64,000 bases of DNA from Todiramphus chloris collaris (taxonomy: Eukaryota; Chordata; Aves; Coraciiformes; Alcedinidae): assembly GCA_025345505.1 (NCBI GenBank), contig JANVCC010000040.1, positions 6,242,073-6,306,072 of the forward strand, written 5' to 3'. Below, one piece after another: positions 1-14,157 of the stretch (position 1 is the first letter of the stretch; every line of letters begins with the position of its first letter). The notes beneath the pieces are model-generated. The model worked only from the letters and a program-made list of their open reading frames with translations, ran no database searches and was not told where the DNA came from. A program made the position numbers and the translations under genes.

Positions 1-3000
1 CCCCCCCCCACGAAAAAAAAGGAAAAAAAGTTGCTGATACTTCAGGTACCAGAAGAGATTTGCTGAGCACAGGGTCTATGTGGAGGTCTGAGCTCCACTG
101 AAAATATAGTCTGTGTTTATCCATGTTTGCTGGCATCTCATTGTCCAGTTAAGAACCTGCATTATTCATTTAAGCCTCAAGTCACTTTGATATAGGGAAG
201 CAGTAACTAATTTGATCCACAGAAACCGGAGTTCACAGACTTGAAATTTCAAGGCAGAGTCAGGAGCTGGCAAGGTATAACACAATTGAACTCGTGGCCA
301 ATCACTAATTCCATCTTTGCACCTAGGAGGACTAAAAAAATTTTGAAATCTTGAAAGTATCTAACCCCTTAGAAAGCCTCTTACTTCAGGGAAAAGACAC
401 AGAGAAAACATCAGTGGTCAGTCCTGGAAATCTAGATTGAAAACATAAGGTTGCATGTGACCTACAGCTTGTGTGCAGTTTATTCATATTCAGTCATGTG
501 GCAGGGGACAGCTTGCCTGAATAGCACCTGATACTCCCAGTTTTAATGCTCACTCCCCCTCTCCCCAGGTTCTTGATAGCAGTAGTTTCTGTGTCTTTCA
601 TAATGCATCACTCTGTCTTCTTACAGTAGATATTTCAACATCTTACCTAGCTTCCAGTAACAATATACCACTAATAATAAGGAGCAGTGGGCAAAACTCT
701 TATCTAGTATCATTACTCCTGCATAAGAATTTAAACTGCATTTTCAAGGACTGTGTGTGTCATTAAAAGTTCAAGTCACAGAAGTTCCAGACAAGAGGAA
801 GCTGGAGCAGGACACTCAGGTGCAGAACTATATTAATTTTAAAAAGGCTGAGCAAGTATTTTAGGGAATAGTGTTATGAATTTAACCAGGCTCTACAAGG
901 AAGATTTGCAGTAGAATTTATTTTGAAAGTAATGATCTGAAATACTAGCCCAGCCTAAAGTGTTCTCCAAAAACCCCTTATCCAATAGCTTCCTCCAAGC
1001 TTCTTACTTGTCTCCCAATACCTGCAGAGAATATTCTGTATAAAAACCACATAAATGGACAGAATCCGTGACTTGCAGAGATTAGGAATTACTTTTTAAA
1101 GCCTTGCAACCCTTCACAGTCATTGCAAAGTATATGAAAAAAATAACATTCCTTGCAATGACTCTGCTACTGCTCATGAAAAACATCTTTCCTGATCACT
1201 GACATGGCAGATATGCAGCTGACATCTGCTCAGCAGCTTAAGATTGCTTTGCTGACACATAAAATTGAGTTTCACTGTGAAATCAAGATGATATCATTGG
1301 CTATTATAATAAGTTGTTAAAGCCCATGGTAATACTTTTCCGTCTTTTTCAATCGAGTGGTTATCTTTTTTCTCTTCTTTCTCCCTCCCAGCCACTAGCT
1401 CCGAGTTTATCTTCTCAAAAAAAACACTCATAGAAAAAGTAATTTTTGTTATGTTTTTAAACTGCTGTTGCTTTCAATAAAACTAATTAACATCTTGCAG
1501 TAAAACCACTTCCCTGGGTCTCCTTAGATTTCAAATGAAGCTGACCTATGCACAACAGGGTCTTCAGACTGAACATGCTCATTAGTGTCTTCTAATAAAT
1601 GAGACTACTGGGTGCTGCTGTGCATTCCACCTCCCAGAAGGTGCTGCAGCAGAAGAGGGAATTGGGACAGATACTTGATTCAAGCATGCCCCATACCTGT
1701 GCTCTTTTTCCCCCATTCAGCAACAACTAAAAGCTGAGAAACACTAAGGAAAAATAATTGTGAGGCTTAGAGTTCTAGGACATTCCTGCTCAAAAATTGG
1801 GCTGACATACAGAGATACTAGGGAGCATAATAAAGTCCCCCAGCATCCCTCTGCCCGATACACACACATGTCTTGAGGATGCTGGGTTTTACCTTCAACT
1901 CTGTAGTTTCATGGTCCAACATACTCTCACAGAGCAGAGAAGCAGCTGAGAGGAGAGTCATTCTTGCATTACACCTACTCAAGGCTGTACATCAAAACTC
2001 AGATGGAGGAGAACAAATTAAGCTGCCTGTCAGATAATAAAATCAGAGTTCAAGCCTCTTTAGACCTCCTAGAAAAGAAGTTGATGAGGCAAGATTTCTC
2101 ATACTCAGTTGTTCTTCAGCATAGTCAATACAGTCAGACTCCCAAGCAAACACCCACATGCAGCATTTCTAAAGGTACTAATCTTCTGCCTCTACAGATA
2201 ACTCAGGTTATCTAAGAAATTAATGAGACATTATTAACACTAGAAACACCCAAAGCATTTTCAGGTGAGGCAGGAGTGTGGAGACCCCTAAAGCTTCAGC
2301 AAGAAGAGTAATTGAATAGGCTTTTGCAATGGAAAAGTGAAGGTCACATGGCAACAGTATACTAGAAGAAGACCAACTAAATTCTAATAATTTATTTTTT
2401 CTGGAAGAGATTTGTAAAACTCTGGAGAAAGGATTTGTAAGTCTAGCACTTTGGAGCTGTTCAGAAAAGGGTCAGAGAACATATCTGAATAGCTTGAAAA
2501 GTAAATAAGAAAACCAAACTTGACCTCCCCCGCCTCCCCAAATACCTTACTAGCTCCTCTAAGCACAGTCTGTTCATTCCTTGTTAGTCTTTGTGCTACT
2601 TCCTTCATTTAGACCTAAAAGATGCTCTTAACTAAACTTCTTGTTTTTACAGACTGTCCAACTCAAAAAAAGAATGCTAACAAATGATCTCACCTATAAA
2701 TTCTCATTTGATGAAAATGAATATCCCTCTTTCTAACCTAAATGCCAGCAGCAGAACTTCTTTCTCCTGAGAGCTTCGCAGGCAAGCCTTATTAAAATAA
2801 ACCAGAAAAATGCTCGCTCATTCTTTTTTTAAAGTAGCAGATTACCCATAATCCCCTCCCTAGAAATTCAAATTTTATTCCCCTCAGAAAAGGGCTCAGT
2901 CAATCATAGCTACAATGAGCTCGCTTAGAGAACTTCCATGCAGGATTAAAAAGTAAATAAACTCCTATAAAAATGTCTCCTTTAATTTCCTTAGGGATGA

Positions 3001-6000
3001 AAACAAAGCCTGCAACACTATGGGTACCCAGTTACTAAACTACATTTCCCAAGAGGCCACAGGTCTCAGATCAGATTTCACACCTAATTTCCTCCTATAA
3101 AAGGCTTTGTGCCCAGTTAAAACTTTTTTACAGGTGTCAGTGATGTCATTTTGTAGATTGCTATTATTACTTAAGTGAGTAAAAGACAGTAGCTTCTAAA
3201 TATTTGATGGTGTTTTTTTAGGGATCTATAATCTTGTTTAATATTCTTGCTTTTTCTCAAGCTGGTAATTTATTCTTTTATTTAAAAACAAAACAATATT
3301 CTTATTTATAAGAAGATAATATAAAGTTGAATTGTGCTGAAATTCACGGTGGTGCTCTGATATGAAGGACTTGAGCAGTAACGCTTGTGTTCCTAGAAGA
3401 AAAATCTCTAACCTGTTTAGAAACCAGCATGCATGCTTCTTTTGCTTCAAGCTACTGATCAAATTATGGTCTGGGTTAGCTAAAGATTCAGAAGCTCATG
3501 TATTTGTCAGAGTCTACTTGTAAACATAGTTAGCATCTGCATTTGAAAAACCCTAGCAGATTCATTAAATGCTCTAATAAAAGGAGGATGAAAATTGAAG
3601 TTAAATAGAAAGGCTTTTAATTAACTTCAGAGTATTATCTTTTCCATGAGGTATGGGTAAGTAGCTTGTTTATTTTTAATGTTCTAGTAATGTTTAGATT
3701 ATGTCCACTATATCTGTTGTATCTTTTCTGGAAAGTGAAGGTGAGGATTTTTCTGAATAAGGTCTAGTTTCCCTGCATTTGAATTTGGTGCATGGAAGAA
3801 AAAGTGGTATTTAAAGTCTCTGTGACTAGGTTTCTATTCTCAAAGATACTTTTGTGCTCACAGAATCAAATGTTAATACTCTGAGCTTTTAGGGCCTAAA
3901 ATACTAGGGCAGATGATATCTTGAAATCAGGCTACTAAGCTTCCTAGCTTGAAGTGAAAAAGTCTCTTTTTGTTCTATAGACAAATTTACTATTAGAACT
4001 GGGGAAGAAAAAAAAAAAAATGCCAGCACACAATTAGAGTAAATTTTCACTGAAAACTTCATAACAGCAATCTACCTCCTATGTTCCTCATTGTTTAACA
4101 AAGCACCTGCTGGGAGTTTTTATGTGAGGTGGTTACATAGATTCAGAAGTACAGTCTGATTTAAATACATGTTGTTGTGATGTGATCTACTCAATTATAA
4201 ATGCAGAACTCCGTTATAAAAACACAGCTCCTCCTAAAGAACTAATATCTAGGCTTTAATTTAATCATTAAGCACTTTCAAATATACACACATAATTAAA
4301 GCACCTGGGAAACCTCTTGTAGACTGCAAACAAGGATCCTCTGCATTTTTCTCCTTGAATGCCAAGGAACTTATTTTTCCACATAACAAAGTGAGTGTTT
4401 TAGAACTGCTGGTTTTACTGATTCCAGGGAAAACAATGGCCAGGATGTTTTACTCTTCCTCTGCTAGGATGGAGGATACTTCTGCTGCCTCTAATGTCAT
4501 TGTTCTTTGAAGAAGTGGGGGTCAGAGAGGGACTTCAGAGGTGGTAGCTACCTCTGCTGAGCCTTGAGCAAGCAGACCAGCAGCCTGGACTGGGGGAGAC
4601 ACACTCACATGAACCAGAGCAGTGCACAGACATACGGTGTCAGAAATGAAAGCTAATTGCCCTGGTATTGACAGCCCAATAAAGCTGATTGGTTTTTAAT
4701 TTCTTGGCACTGGGAGTTCAGCTGCATGCTGCACAAATTGAGCAACATTACCCAGGTATTGCTCAGGCTGTTTAGTGATGCTGTGCAGGGAGATTTTCAC
4801 TGGTGCTTCCCAGGTTGCTCCTTTCTACATCATTGCCATCATTGCCTCCCTGCCAGCACCTGGCTGCCCTGGCATGCTGGTGATTTCTCAAGGGCTGGTT
4901 GTTATTTTGCCTGAGCTTTTGTGGAGAATAGCACAGCAAACTGGGCTTCATTTCCTCTTTTCTGATTCTTTGGGGCTTATGGTGTTTCCCAGCCAAGTGT
5001 TTGTTGCAGGAATTGATGGATAAAGGAAACGCTGTATAGGCAACCAAGGGGAGAAAGGCAAGTTCAGGGAGAGACTAGCCATTGCTTACTGTTCCACTTA
5101 CAGTAAGAGCAGGGAAATATTCAGGAGGTGGAGCTCACAAAACCACACCCAGTAGTAAGACAGGATGGGAAACTGTAGTATCACCTTTCAGTGACATAAA
5201 TAATAGTACAAGCAAGTTGTACTTTCCATCTGTCTTCTGCCTAGTTTGTTAAAGTATTGCAGGTGGGCAGAATATAGCTTCCTGTCTGCACAGCACCTTG
5301 CCCTGGGTAAGCACAAGGCAAATCAATTTATATAAAGTTGATGTAGATGTGCATCTGTATTTCTCTAACATCTACTTAGAGCTTAGCTTAATTCTAAGTT
5401 ATGATAAACTCTGTGTACTCTTAGCTCAGTTAACTGTGAAGAAAGAGTTATAGACTTACATTAAGGCATTTAGAAATTTTTCTACTTTCTCTGCTCCACA
5501 TTGAAATTGCAATGGGTGTTGTAGGAAATAAACCACTGTTTATTAAGAGTAGGTTTTCTTTCTTTTCCCTTTCCTTTTCTTTCTCCATTCTACTGGCTGA
5601 GGAGCTCATGTCGTTTACATTTCTCAATTGGAGAAATATGAATTAGGATTATCTGTATTGTTTAAACAGAGATTAACACCCAGGATCAATTTTAGGAGTG
5701 AGTACATGGATATACAGCTAGCAGAAAAGCACCTGGAGCTGTCATGACTAGGTAGGACCACTAACTAGCTCAGCAGGTCTGTCTCTGGCAGTTCTTAGTG
5801 TTTTACTAACTTGTCTACATCAGGAACATGGATTTTGCTTTTTCTTGAGATGCAATTCACTTGCTCAGTGAATTTGTATCTCATAAATTAGTGATCTTCA
5901 ACTTTTGCCGATTTAACGTGCAGACTGCTGGAAACTGGTATGGACTGCTGTATTGTGACTTGAGGCGTGCTGGACATCAGCTATGTCTCTGCTGATTTGC

Positions 6001-6454
6001 TGCTTGCATACTCTCAGAATTACCACTGGGATTTCAAAAAGTCACAGTCCCTAATACTGTAGGAGAGGAGTTTAGAGCATTGGCATCAGCAACTGTAAAA
6101 ACAAGTAACGTGAGTAATGTGGAATCTCGTGAACCTGTTTCGTTATTTCCAGGTGACCACTTGAGTTTTCCAATGATTGCCTACATCTCTAAGTCCTTTA
6201 AGGTTCCAAGTTTAAAATCTAGAAAACTTCATCTAAATTTTCTTAATCTCTTGAGCTTTTGATGCCTGTGGAGATGACTAAGATATCAACACAGCTTTTG
6301 TTCAGAGTTAATGCATGTGGCCATGGGATAACCCTTCTAAGTTAAAATACTTGCTGTGCTACTGTGCATTTCTAACATTGCTATGACTTCATTTTCGAGC
6401 ATATCCATGATAATCTTTCTGTAAGTAGGGCCGAGGAAGACTATAAAAAGAAAA
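1..6454. other. Gene-free unique DNA, AT-rich
   Basis: I see no gene here. All open frames are under 100 codons, on both strands, and none resembles a known protein. The first 30 bases are a run of C followed by interrupted A runs, so the window begins inside a low-complexity tract. Other low-complexity patches are an A run near 4007-4020 and a C/T-rich stretch at about 5551-5587. A well-formed but isolated TATA-like box (CTATAAAAGGC) sits at 3095-3105 with no CpG island or recognisable exon downstream. The part from 4775 to 5023 is open on both strands, but neither translation is recognisable. Confidence 0.6.
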
Positions 6455-6680
6455 AAATCATAGGATTATGCAAATTGAAAGGGATCTTGGAAGGTCTCTA
6501 GTCCAACCTCCTTCTCCAGGCACAGTCAGCTGTGGGTACAGATGTGATTACTCAGGCCTTTACCCATCTGGGTCTTTAAACCCCCAAAGATGAAGGCTAC
6601 GCAAACATTCAGGCAACCTTTTCCATGGCTTGACCATTCTGAAAGTGAAGGAGTTTCTCTTTCTATTTCCATGATAACGA
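6455..6680 (-). mobile_element. CR1 LINE 3'-end fragment, antisense
   Basis: The plus strand begins with ATCATAGGATTATG and runs through phrases typical of the reverse complement of avian CR1 3' ends: 'AAGGGATCTTGGAAGGTCT', 'AGTCCAACCTCC', then 'CAAAGATGAAGGCTAC' and 'TCCATGGCTTGACCATTCT'. These correspond to the CR1 3' untranslated end followed by the last part of the reverse-transcriptase frame, read backwards. The fragment is 5'-truncated, as most CR1 copies are, and well diverged, with only a decayed remnant of the terminal octamer repeat. It carries no open frame. The subfamily is not resolved by eye. I am sure of CR1 and less sure of the exact left and right ends. Confidence 0.85.
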
Positions 6681-9600
6681 AAAAGCACGTTCTACTGAGG
6701 CAAAACCCAAAGAAATTTTAGGCTAAGGTAATTGTATGTGTGATTTTCTGTATCCTAAGTGAAAAGTCAAATGCTTTCTTGGATCAGAGTAGATTTTCTG
6801 ACTTGCTGCAATCTGTATGCACTGCAAACTGAATTGCTGAGCATCACAGGAATATTTGAAACCTGTGTACAAATGGCAGGGAGGTGAGGCTATGACAGCT
6901 GTAAAAAGTCTATTTTGGCATTTGGCCATCTCACAAACATAAATAGCAAAATAACTCGTCCATCTCCAGAGTCAGGAATGGCTGTGCTGGTTAGCCTCAG
7001 CTTAAACCTTCTGAGTTTAATTTGGTTTTATAGCCAAATACCACCAGCCTGAGGTCAGCTGAGGCACTGGCTGGTTATGCAGACAGCCTGTATTTTTTAT
7101 AAAACTCACGGGAATCCAACTGTGATGACAGATGCTATGGAGTGCATCTGCCTGATCATCTACCGCTGGTAATAGAGCTAGAGATATCACAGTGACCCTC
7201 TTCATCATGAATTTCTATTTTCTTTTATAGTCTTAAATATTCTCACTACCTTTATATTGGAAATCATATTGTCAGTGTTCAAAAACCAGCAAAATAGTTA
7301 CAATTTAACTAGGTTATTAATTTTTCCCTTCACTAAGTTCAGCTCCTTAATCCTTAGCAAAGACTAAATTAATAAATTAAAAAAAAAAAAAGAAAAAACT
7401 AAAATAATAAATTTAAAACCCTTTTTTACCTTGTCATTCTTATGACTTGTGGAAGTGCTAAACTACAGATACCTTTGGGTTTTGTGTGTGTGAATCTGTG
7501 ATCAAAATTATGTACTTTGCTGTATTTGATGTTTTCTCTTTTTTTTTTTTTTTCCTCTCCCCTCCCCATTATTTTCTGAGAAGACAAACATTTGGAATCA
7601 GTAAATGTTGTAAAGCAGATAGCTAGCTGGGCTGTGATTTTCCTTACTTTCCATACTTTTGTATTTGACATTACTTAAAGGGCATTCTTCTTACAGAATA
7701 TTAAATTAGGATATAACTTTTCTTTGCCTTTGTTGAACTCCCCTTCCTAATTGTATGAATTTCGGATACATCCTTATGTTCACCAGGTATTGTTCCTCTA
7801 TCTGTCATCACTAACTTCAGTCCACCTGACAGACTTAACATCAGAGAAGCTGAGAAATAAGGTTACATGGGCTTTATTCAGTTTGGCAAGTGGCAGCAGA
7901 TCTACATTTGCTTTGCCCTGGTGTATTGCCTTTCCATGCTCAGTGGAATAGCCACAGTCCTTGTGCAAACATCCTCCTGCTTTCAGTCACAGTTCAACAT
8001 AAACAGATGTTTGGCAAGATGTTTAGCATCTGAAATTATTAGTCTGCTCAGATTATTGCTCCTGCTTTATACTGCATGGAGTGTTTTGGTTTGGGGTTGT
8101 GTTTTTTTTATTTGTGTTTGAAGAGAACAACTTCAATGTTCCATTTTGAGTTTCTCACTATTCAGACTGATAGTTTATACACAACAATATGGTAGTGAAT
8201 AATGGTCCATCAGAGCTACCAAGAGCAGGAAGCAATTTAAGATGTACTGGATAATGAAGAGCAAATGTACTCTCATCATTACAACTACATAGAAGCTGCT
8301 CTAAGATTTTATGACAAATCTGCAACAATCCAGCTGCAAAAGAAGTATCTTGTGGAAGAACAGAAATAGAAAGCTTTCATTCATCAACAGTGTCTCTTTG
8401 ATGGTCTCTTTCACTTTTTCAGATTGTCAGATTTATCAGATAAGTGAATGTAGTCCACATGCCAAGGTCAGTGGTATACTTCTTCCCTGTAATAACTACC
8501 CAAGTATCACCATGTTTGTGTGGGTAAGCATTGGTCTCTGTCACACCAGGTGCTGAGAATGTGTTGAGGTTTATTAGCTATAAATAATACTACAAGAAAG
8601 TGTATTTGTAGAATGAACAGTGTTTCTGTTTCAAAGATGCCTGAGCTGTGGAGGAAGATTTCCCTTCTTCCTTTGGCTTTTCATGAGGCCTTGCACACTG
8701 AAGTACATCTGCCAATTGTTGAAGATAAGGCTGACACACTATTTGTGTTTAGGGTCAGAGAAAGACCACACTGATTAGGCCTAAATCAACTGGTTAGGCT
8801 AAATGAATGCATACTTAAAGAACAGTAAATCTCATTATTTTAATTATGCAGATAAAGTGATGAGATGTTTAAAAGCATGATGGAGAAGTTAGGAAGTAAA
8901 CTAAGGAGCAAGATCTCTTTGGTTTATGAAAAGCCTAAAGGAAGGACAATAGAAATGAGAATATACAGATGTGAAGATGTCACATAAAATAGTAATGATT
9001 TGGGCTTATGTGTATACCTGGCATAGGTAATTAATTCAGAAACATTTGATAGATAAATGTTAGAAAAATTGATAGGAAAATGCATGATCTGACATTTGAG
9101 AAAGTGATTATATGTCTGTGAAAGAACTGATCACTTCAGTTGTTTGGAGCTCGTTGCTGGATGTCTTATGATGTTTTGAATTAATTCACTAATAAATAAC
9201 TGAACACATTACTCATTGGACTAATGCACTTGAGTGGTGAATTTGGACTTGAACTGTGGCTGTTGATGGAACCAGACCAAAAGAAACAAGGACTGATGGC
9301 TGAGATGTTGTGGAGTACTTTGCATTAATGTTGGCTAATGGGTACAGAGCTAGTTATGGAAAAATGAAGAGTGAGGCACAGTGCTTGTAGTAAAGGGGAG
9401 GGGAATCCTCCTGTGGAAGGAGTAACTGCAAAGCAAATTCGACCTGATCTTAGGTTGTTCTGCTCTGTGTTTTACTACTGAAGGAAAAGAGAGTCATACT
9501 TGGAGCACATCTGGGAAATTTATGCTTATTTGGAAGCTGCAGAGGTATGATAGTTGAGGAAAATGAAGATATGGTTATTTTACTTGAAGAATTTATAAGG

Positions 9601-10626
9601 CTGTTAGAATATCATACACTATTTTTCTGGGGGCTAGGGAGAGAAAAAGAATCTATATAATCTTCCATTCCAGTTTCTGATAGAAAGGTGTCTGAAAGGC
9701 ATAGACAGGGGAAATCACACTTCTGTTTTTGTTAACAAGCCAGTTACATCCCTTTCTACTGCGACACTTTTTGTTTGAGGGGACAATGTTTTCTAGAATT
9801 AATGTAACTATGCTCGTTTGAAAAGTACTTTAAGCCACACTAGCTTTCCCATTGCATTTTTTGGTCACTCTTATTGTATTTTAATGTCTCTCTTAAATGA
9901 GCAAGATGTATCTTTTCCCTCTTCCAGTGTACAAACAAGTATATTGTGTCAGGTCACTAAATGCAATGTATCTACAGCAACCATTATTAGCAAATCAGGT
10001 TCAATGTACCATGATGCTTCAATTCTTGGTTTAATCAAGCACTTCAGACATCTTTCAAAAAGCAGGAGTAGACCTCAATTATGTAACTATTGTATTCTTC
10101 CCTAGAATTTTAAGGAAAAGTCCTTTCTTTTCAAATCTAGGTAGAAAAAAAAAATACACATTGTTCAGAACTTCTGTGCAACCTCTTTCTTGTTGTTCCT
10201 TGCTGTCTTTTCCATATGGTTCATACATTTTCAGTAGTACAATAAGAATGTAAATCTTTGGATATGTGCTTTATTAGTATAGCCAAATAAATAAATTGTT
10301 CTAAACTAAAAGTGCCCCTTGAGATTCACTGAGCCATTCACAACCAAAGTTTGACGGGCAATGATTTAGTCAAACCATTAATAACTTTTACTTCAAAAAC
10401 AAGGACAATTAAAAATAGGATGAGGCATTTTTGTCATGAATTATTCTGATCAGGAATGTACCTAGATTTTTATTCCAATGCCTAAATGAAATATCTCCTT
10501 GTATATCCAGTGAGTTTCATTACAACTCCAGTTTTATTACCTCACTTTAAGAGATTTAGTCCTTTTCTGGGAAATGCATTACTTTTCAGAAAGTACAAAT
10601 AAAAATGAAATACAATAATTTTTTTT

Positions 10627-10652
10627 GGGGGTGGGGGGAGAATAATAGGGGA
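10627..10652 (+). repeat. G-rich tract, possible G-quadruplex
   Basis: After a T run the plus strand has G runs of five, six and four (GGGGGTGGGGGG then AGGGG) within 26 bases. Four runs of three or more G can be drawn from this, so a quadruplex is possible on the plus strand. It may equally be simple low-complexity sequence. Confidence 0.45.
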
Positions 10653-10757
10653 GAAGGAAACAACTTTTATATTTAAGATGATTAAACCTTTATGTTATTT
10701 TGTTGAGATGTTCTTAGCATTGTAACAGCTTTTTTGAAAACTCAGGAAGGGCAAAAC

Positions 10758-10905
10758 TTAGAGCCTAGAGATGTTCCTTATCTTTGTTCCATGGTACTCC
10801 TTTCCCACCTCATCAGTGTTACTAGTGTAGCTGTTGCTATGGTGGATTCCTTTAGAAGGTCTAGGTCCAGGTGACCCATGAGAAAAGTTGCTGCCTGAGA
10901 CCATG
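10758..10905 (-). other. Weak candidate terminal exon (minus strand)
   Basis: A minus-strand frame open from 11054 ends at a stop at 10758. A plausible splice acceptor, CATGGTCTCAG, precedes the part that translates as a hydrophilic Ser/Asn/Gly-rich tail (GSNFSHGSPGPRP onward) ending in Ile-Ser-Arg-Leu. Ser-Arg-Leu at a C-terminus is a variant of the peroxisomal PTS1 signal, but three residues occur easily by chance. I do not recognise the protein. Nothing nearby gives a partner exon, and the opposite strand is also open for 72 codons here, which argues for coincidence. Treat it as a candidate only. Confidence 0.1.
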
Positions 10906-12888
10906 AGGAGACAGGCTTTCAGCAACACCAAAGAAACTGCAGGAACAGCTGTGACCTTGGGTGCTGGTGGAGGTCTGGATGCAGCTGGAGCAGTTTGCTT
11001 TGCTGGACTGGGCAGAGGATGTGTCAGTGTGAAGCACGTAGCCTCTCCTCTCAACTACACCCTAGAACCCTGTACAGTTCCACATCCTATCCTGGATGTG
11101 TGGTAAAGCACTTCTCTGTTGCCAAGAAAAGATAGGGACTGAATTCCTTGTCCTTTCTACTCCAAGACCCAGTGCCTAACCTCAACAATTCATCTTTGTG
11201 CTTTGAAGACACTTGGGGTGAAGACCCACATTTACTGGGGTAAGAGAAAAGAAGCAGAGCTGCATCAGGCTAAGTTCCTTCTAGTTAGTCTTCAACAACT
11301 GGCATAGACTGATTCTTCTTTTATCCTGATGTTGCTATGAATGAGCTGAGCCCCATGGCTGGAGCAGGCAGGAAAGCACTGACACTGAGGCCCCAGGGAA
11401 GGAGACGTCTTTGATATGGCTCCAGTGTGTTGGAGATGGAAGTGTGCTACCTAGGAAGAGAAATCTTGTTGAAGCCCAATATTAATGAGTCTAGCACATT
11501 TCTTTTCCATGTAAACCACCTTCAAAAAAGAATTAAGAATCATTTTTGATGTTGGGGTAACCCGGAAAATGTTGCTCTTCTCTCTTCCCTTCCTTTTTTA
11601 CTCTAGTTTTCATCAGTCTGCACATTTATAAATCCAGACTGTTTTGTACATGAAAGGTAAAGATTAATGTTTCAGAATGGGTTTATCTTTTTAACAGTGC
11701 TGTCAAAGGCTGAAGCATGTTACCCACAGTTTTTTAAAAAATTGCATCATAGATATTTTCTGTCTGAAAACGAATTTGCTCTTTTGAAATGTGGATGAAA
11801 ATAAAATTAGTGTGTTGGTAGAGAAAGGTTTTTGGGTTTGTTTTTGGGTTTTTTTCTTAACCTGTTTTATTGCATTTGTGCAGGCAAACACAGCATGAGG
11901 CTTAAAATGTAACTCAAGCAAAAGGAAAAAGCAAGCAAGCTAAGAACTGAGGTATAAAGACAACAAAACAGAACAGTGGAAAAATTCTGCAGTGAAACTG
12001 TTGGTAGAGTTCAGGTACAAAAGACACAGGGTAAGACTCCAAAAATTACTGGCACCCAGCTGCCATGTGTGTTTTTACTTTTTGAAGTCTATCAATTGAC
12101 ATGGAAAATGATGAGGAAAAATAAACTGATTCTTCTAAACACTAGTTATGTAACTCCTACGACAGACACCCCCCCGAGAATTAAAAAAAAAAAAAAAGAT
12201 TAAAAATATGAAGTAATAGAAAATCTTTTCATCTATTAGTACCTATAGAAAGTCATAGGACTGGAATAGATTATAACATATTACATACATGGCAAACATT
12301 TGCTTGAAATTGAGGTTTCAGTATCAAGGAAGATAGATTGTTTTGGGGTTTTTTTTTTACCTGCTAATTGTTTTTATTTAATTAAAAAAAAAAACACCCC
12401 TAGAGGGGACTATAAAGTCTCAATCTACAGAGACATTTCCAAGACAAATGACTTTTTAGTTAAATTCACAGGAAATGAAAAGTCAATGCAAATTGTACCT
12501 GAAGCACAGAAACAGGAAAAAAACCCAGGAAAAGACTAAGTAAAGGAAATTAAATGACACTAAGGGAAACAATGTCACATTACAGGAAGATACCTCATCC
12601 CTGTGTATTTTGTAAATGGAGTGCCTGCAGAAATTTCTTCAACCACCACAAAGACAGAACTTCTCCTGAAAATACTCCTCTAAGCACTGACTGTACAATG
12701 CCCCAGAGCTGATTGCAGCATGCTGGGCACATTCACCAGCCAAGCTCATAGACTGCCTGTGTTTCCACAAGTATATACCATGGGTTATGGGCATACATAT
12801 TTAAGACAAGGGTAGATTTATCCCAGAAACCTTTACCAACCAGCTCTCTTCTTATTTCCTGCAATGGCTCCTGCTTCCCAAGATCTTC

Positions 12889-12936
12889 TCCTTTTTTTTT
12901 TTTTTTCCCCTTTCCTTTTCTTCCCCCCACCCCCCT
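12889..12936. repeat. Polypyrimidine tract
   Basis: The plus strand is a T run of about 17 followed by CCCC, TTTCC and two C runs, with almost no purines for about 48 bases. Mirror-like pyrimidine tracts of this kind can form triplex DNA. No gene is associated with it. Confidence 0.8.
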
Positions 12937-13635
12937 ATGGGTTATCAGAATATTTTCATGTAATGTAGCTTTTCAGGAAGGCTGGTTATCTGAGGCACTG
13001 CTGGTATGTGTGAATATATGATGCCTAGCTTGGGGAACAGAGTCAGTCAAGCTACAGCAGCATGAAACCCAGCACACAGCTCATTTACCCTGCCTCTCAG
13101 TGAGTTTGGCAGCCTGCTCTAATCACTGTGCTGCCACATCTAGACTGCTACTGGTACCCAAACTCAGCAATTTGAGGTTTGCATGGTTGTTTCTGCACTA
13201 TGCAGAAGCTGGTCTTCCGCACACTCTGACCTTCCCTGTTGTGCTTTTAACTTGTGTAAATACTTCTCAATTTTTTTTTTTCTCTCAGCCTCTTCTAGAG
13301 GAAATGGTGCTCAGGCAACACAAGAATAAGGTGCTACTCACCAAAGCTCAGGTCAAGACAAACTGCAAGTACCAAGAAACCTTATTCTGTTTTGGTTTTT
13401 TTTTCTTTTAAGGGATTTGTCAAAAAGCTGAAGACCAGCACAACCCAGGGAACTCCTGTCTTCCTGAAAGGTTTGAGTCAAACTGGTAGGCGCAGAATGA
13501 GTAGTGCTTTCAAGCGTGATGCTGTCATTAAGCAATCTCTTATGATTTAAAAGGTTAGCAAGCAAACAGAAATAAATAAGAGAGGTTTTTTTACCTCCCA
13601 AGAACTCACAAAGTACAGCCTCTGAAAGAACTGTA

Positions 13636-13653
13636 CATGTGTGTGCGCACACA
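13636..13653. repeat. Alternating purine-pyrimidine palindrome
   Basis: CATGTGTGTGCGCACACA alternates pyrimidine and purine over 18 bases, and its last 14 bases (TGTGTGCGCACACA) are a perfect palindrome. Such DNA adopts the left-handed Z form easily. No function is implied by the sequence. Confidence 0.7.
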
Positions 13654-14157
13654 GGCACATGCAAAAGAAATGGGAATGTCCATCACAGCTGGAAAAATCA
13701 GGCTCAAACCAGACCAAACTATGTGATCAGTGGGAGGAATGAAAGAGTGTTATTTGCTATGACTTCAGTTTTTTGAAGGCTCATTTCCTTAAATAAAATA
13801 AAATGACTGAAGATGATGATAGTAAAATGAATATGTGGAGGAGCCTTTCCAAGAACCAGATGACCCCAGAAAATGTTTTCAGTGACTAAGAAATGTGAAG
13901 TCTTCTAGTCACAAGGGAAAAACCCTTTCACACCCTAGTTTGAGGATGAGCAGCTTTGCAGCTATATAGTTGTTTCTTGCTCTTATGCAGGTATTTATCT
14001 ATGCCTGATGTTATTAATAATGACAGTAGAAATCCTAAGCATACGTTTCTTATCTTGAACTCTTTCTATTTTTCCTTATGGGATGGGAGGTCACCCCAGC
14101 AATAAAGTCTTCAGCTGAAAAATAGTTTAGCACATTGTGATAAGTACATAAGCAGCT

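Noticed and set aside
3095..3105. TATA box CTATAAAAGGC as a promoter
   Set aside because: The motif is good but isolated. No start site, CpG enrichment or exon follows, and a similar TTATAAAAGG occurs at 55158-55167, again without context.
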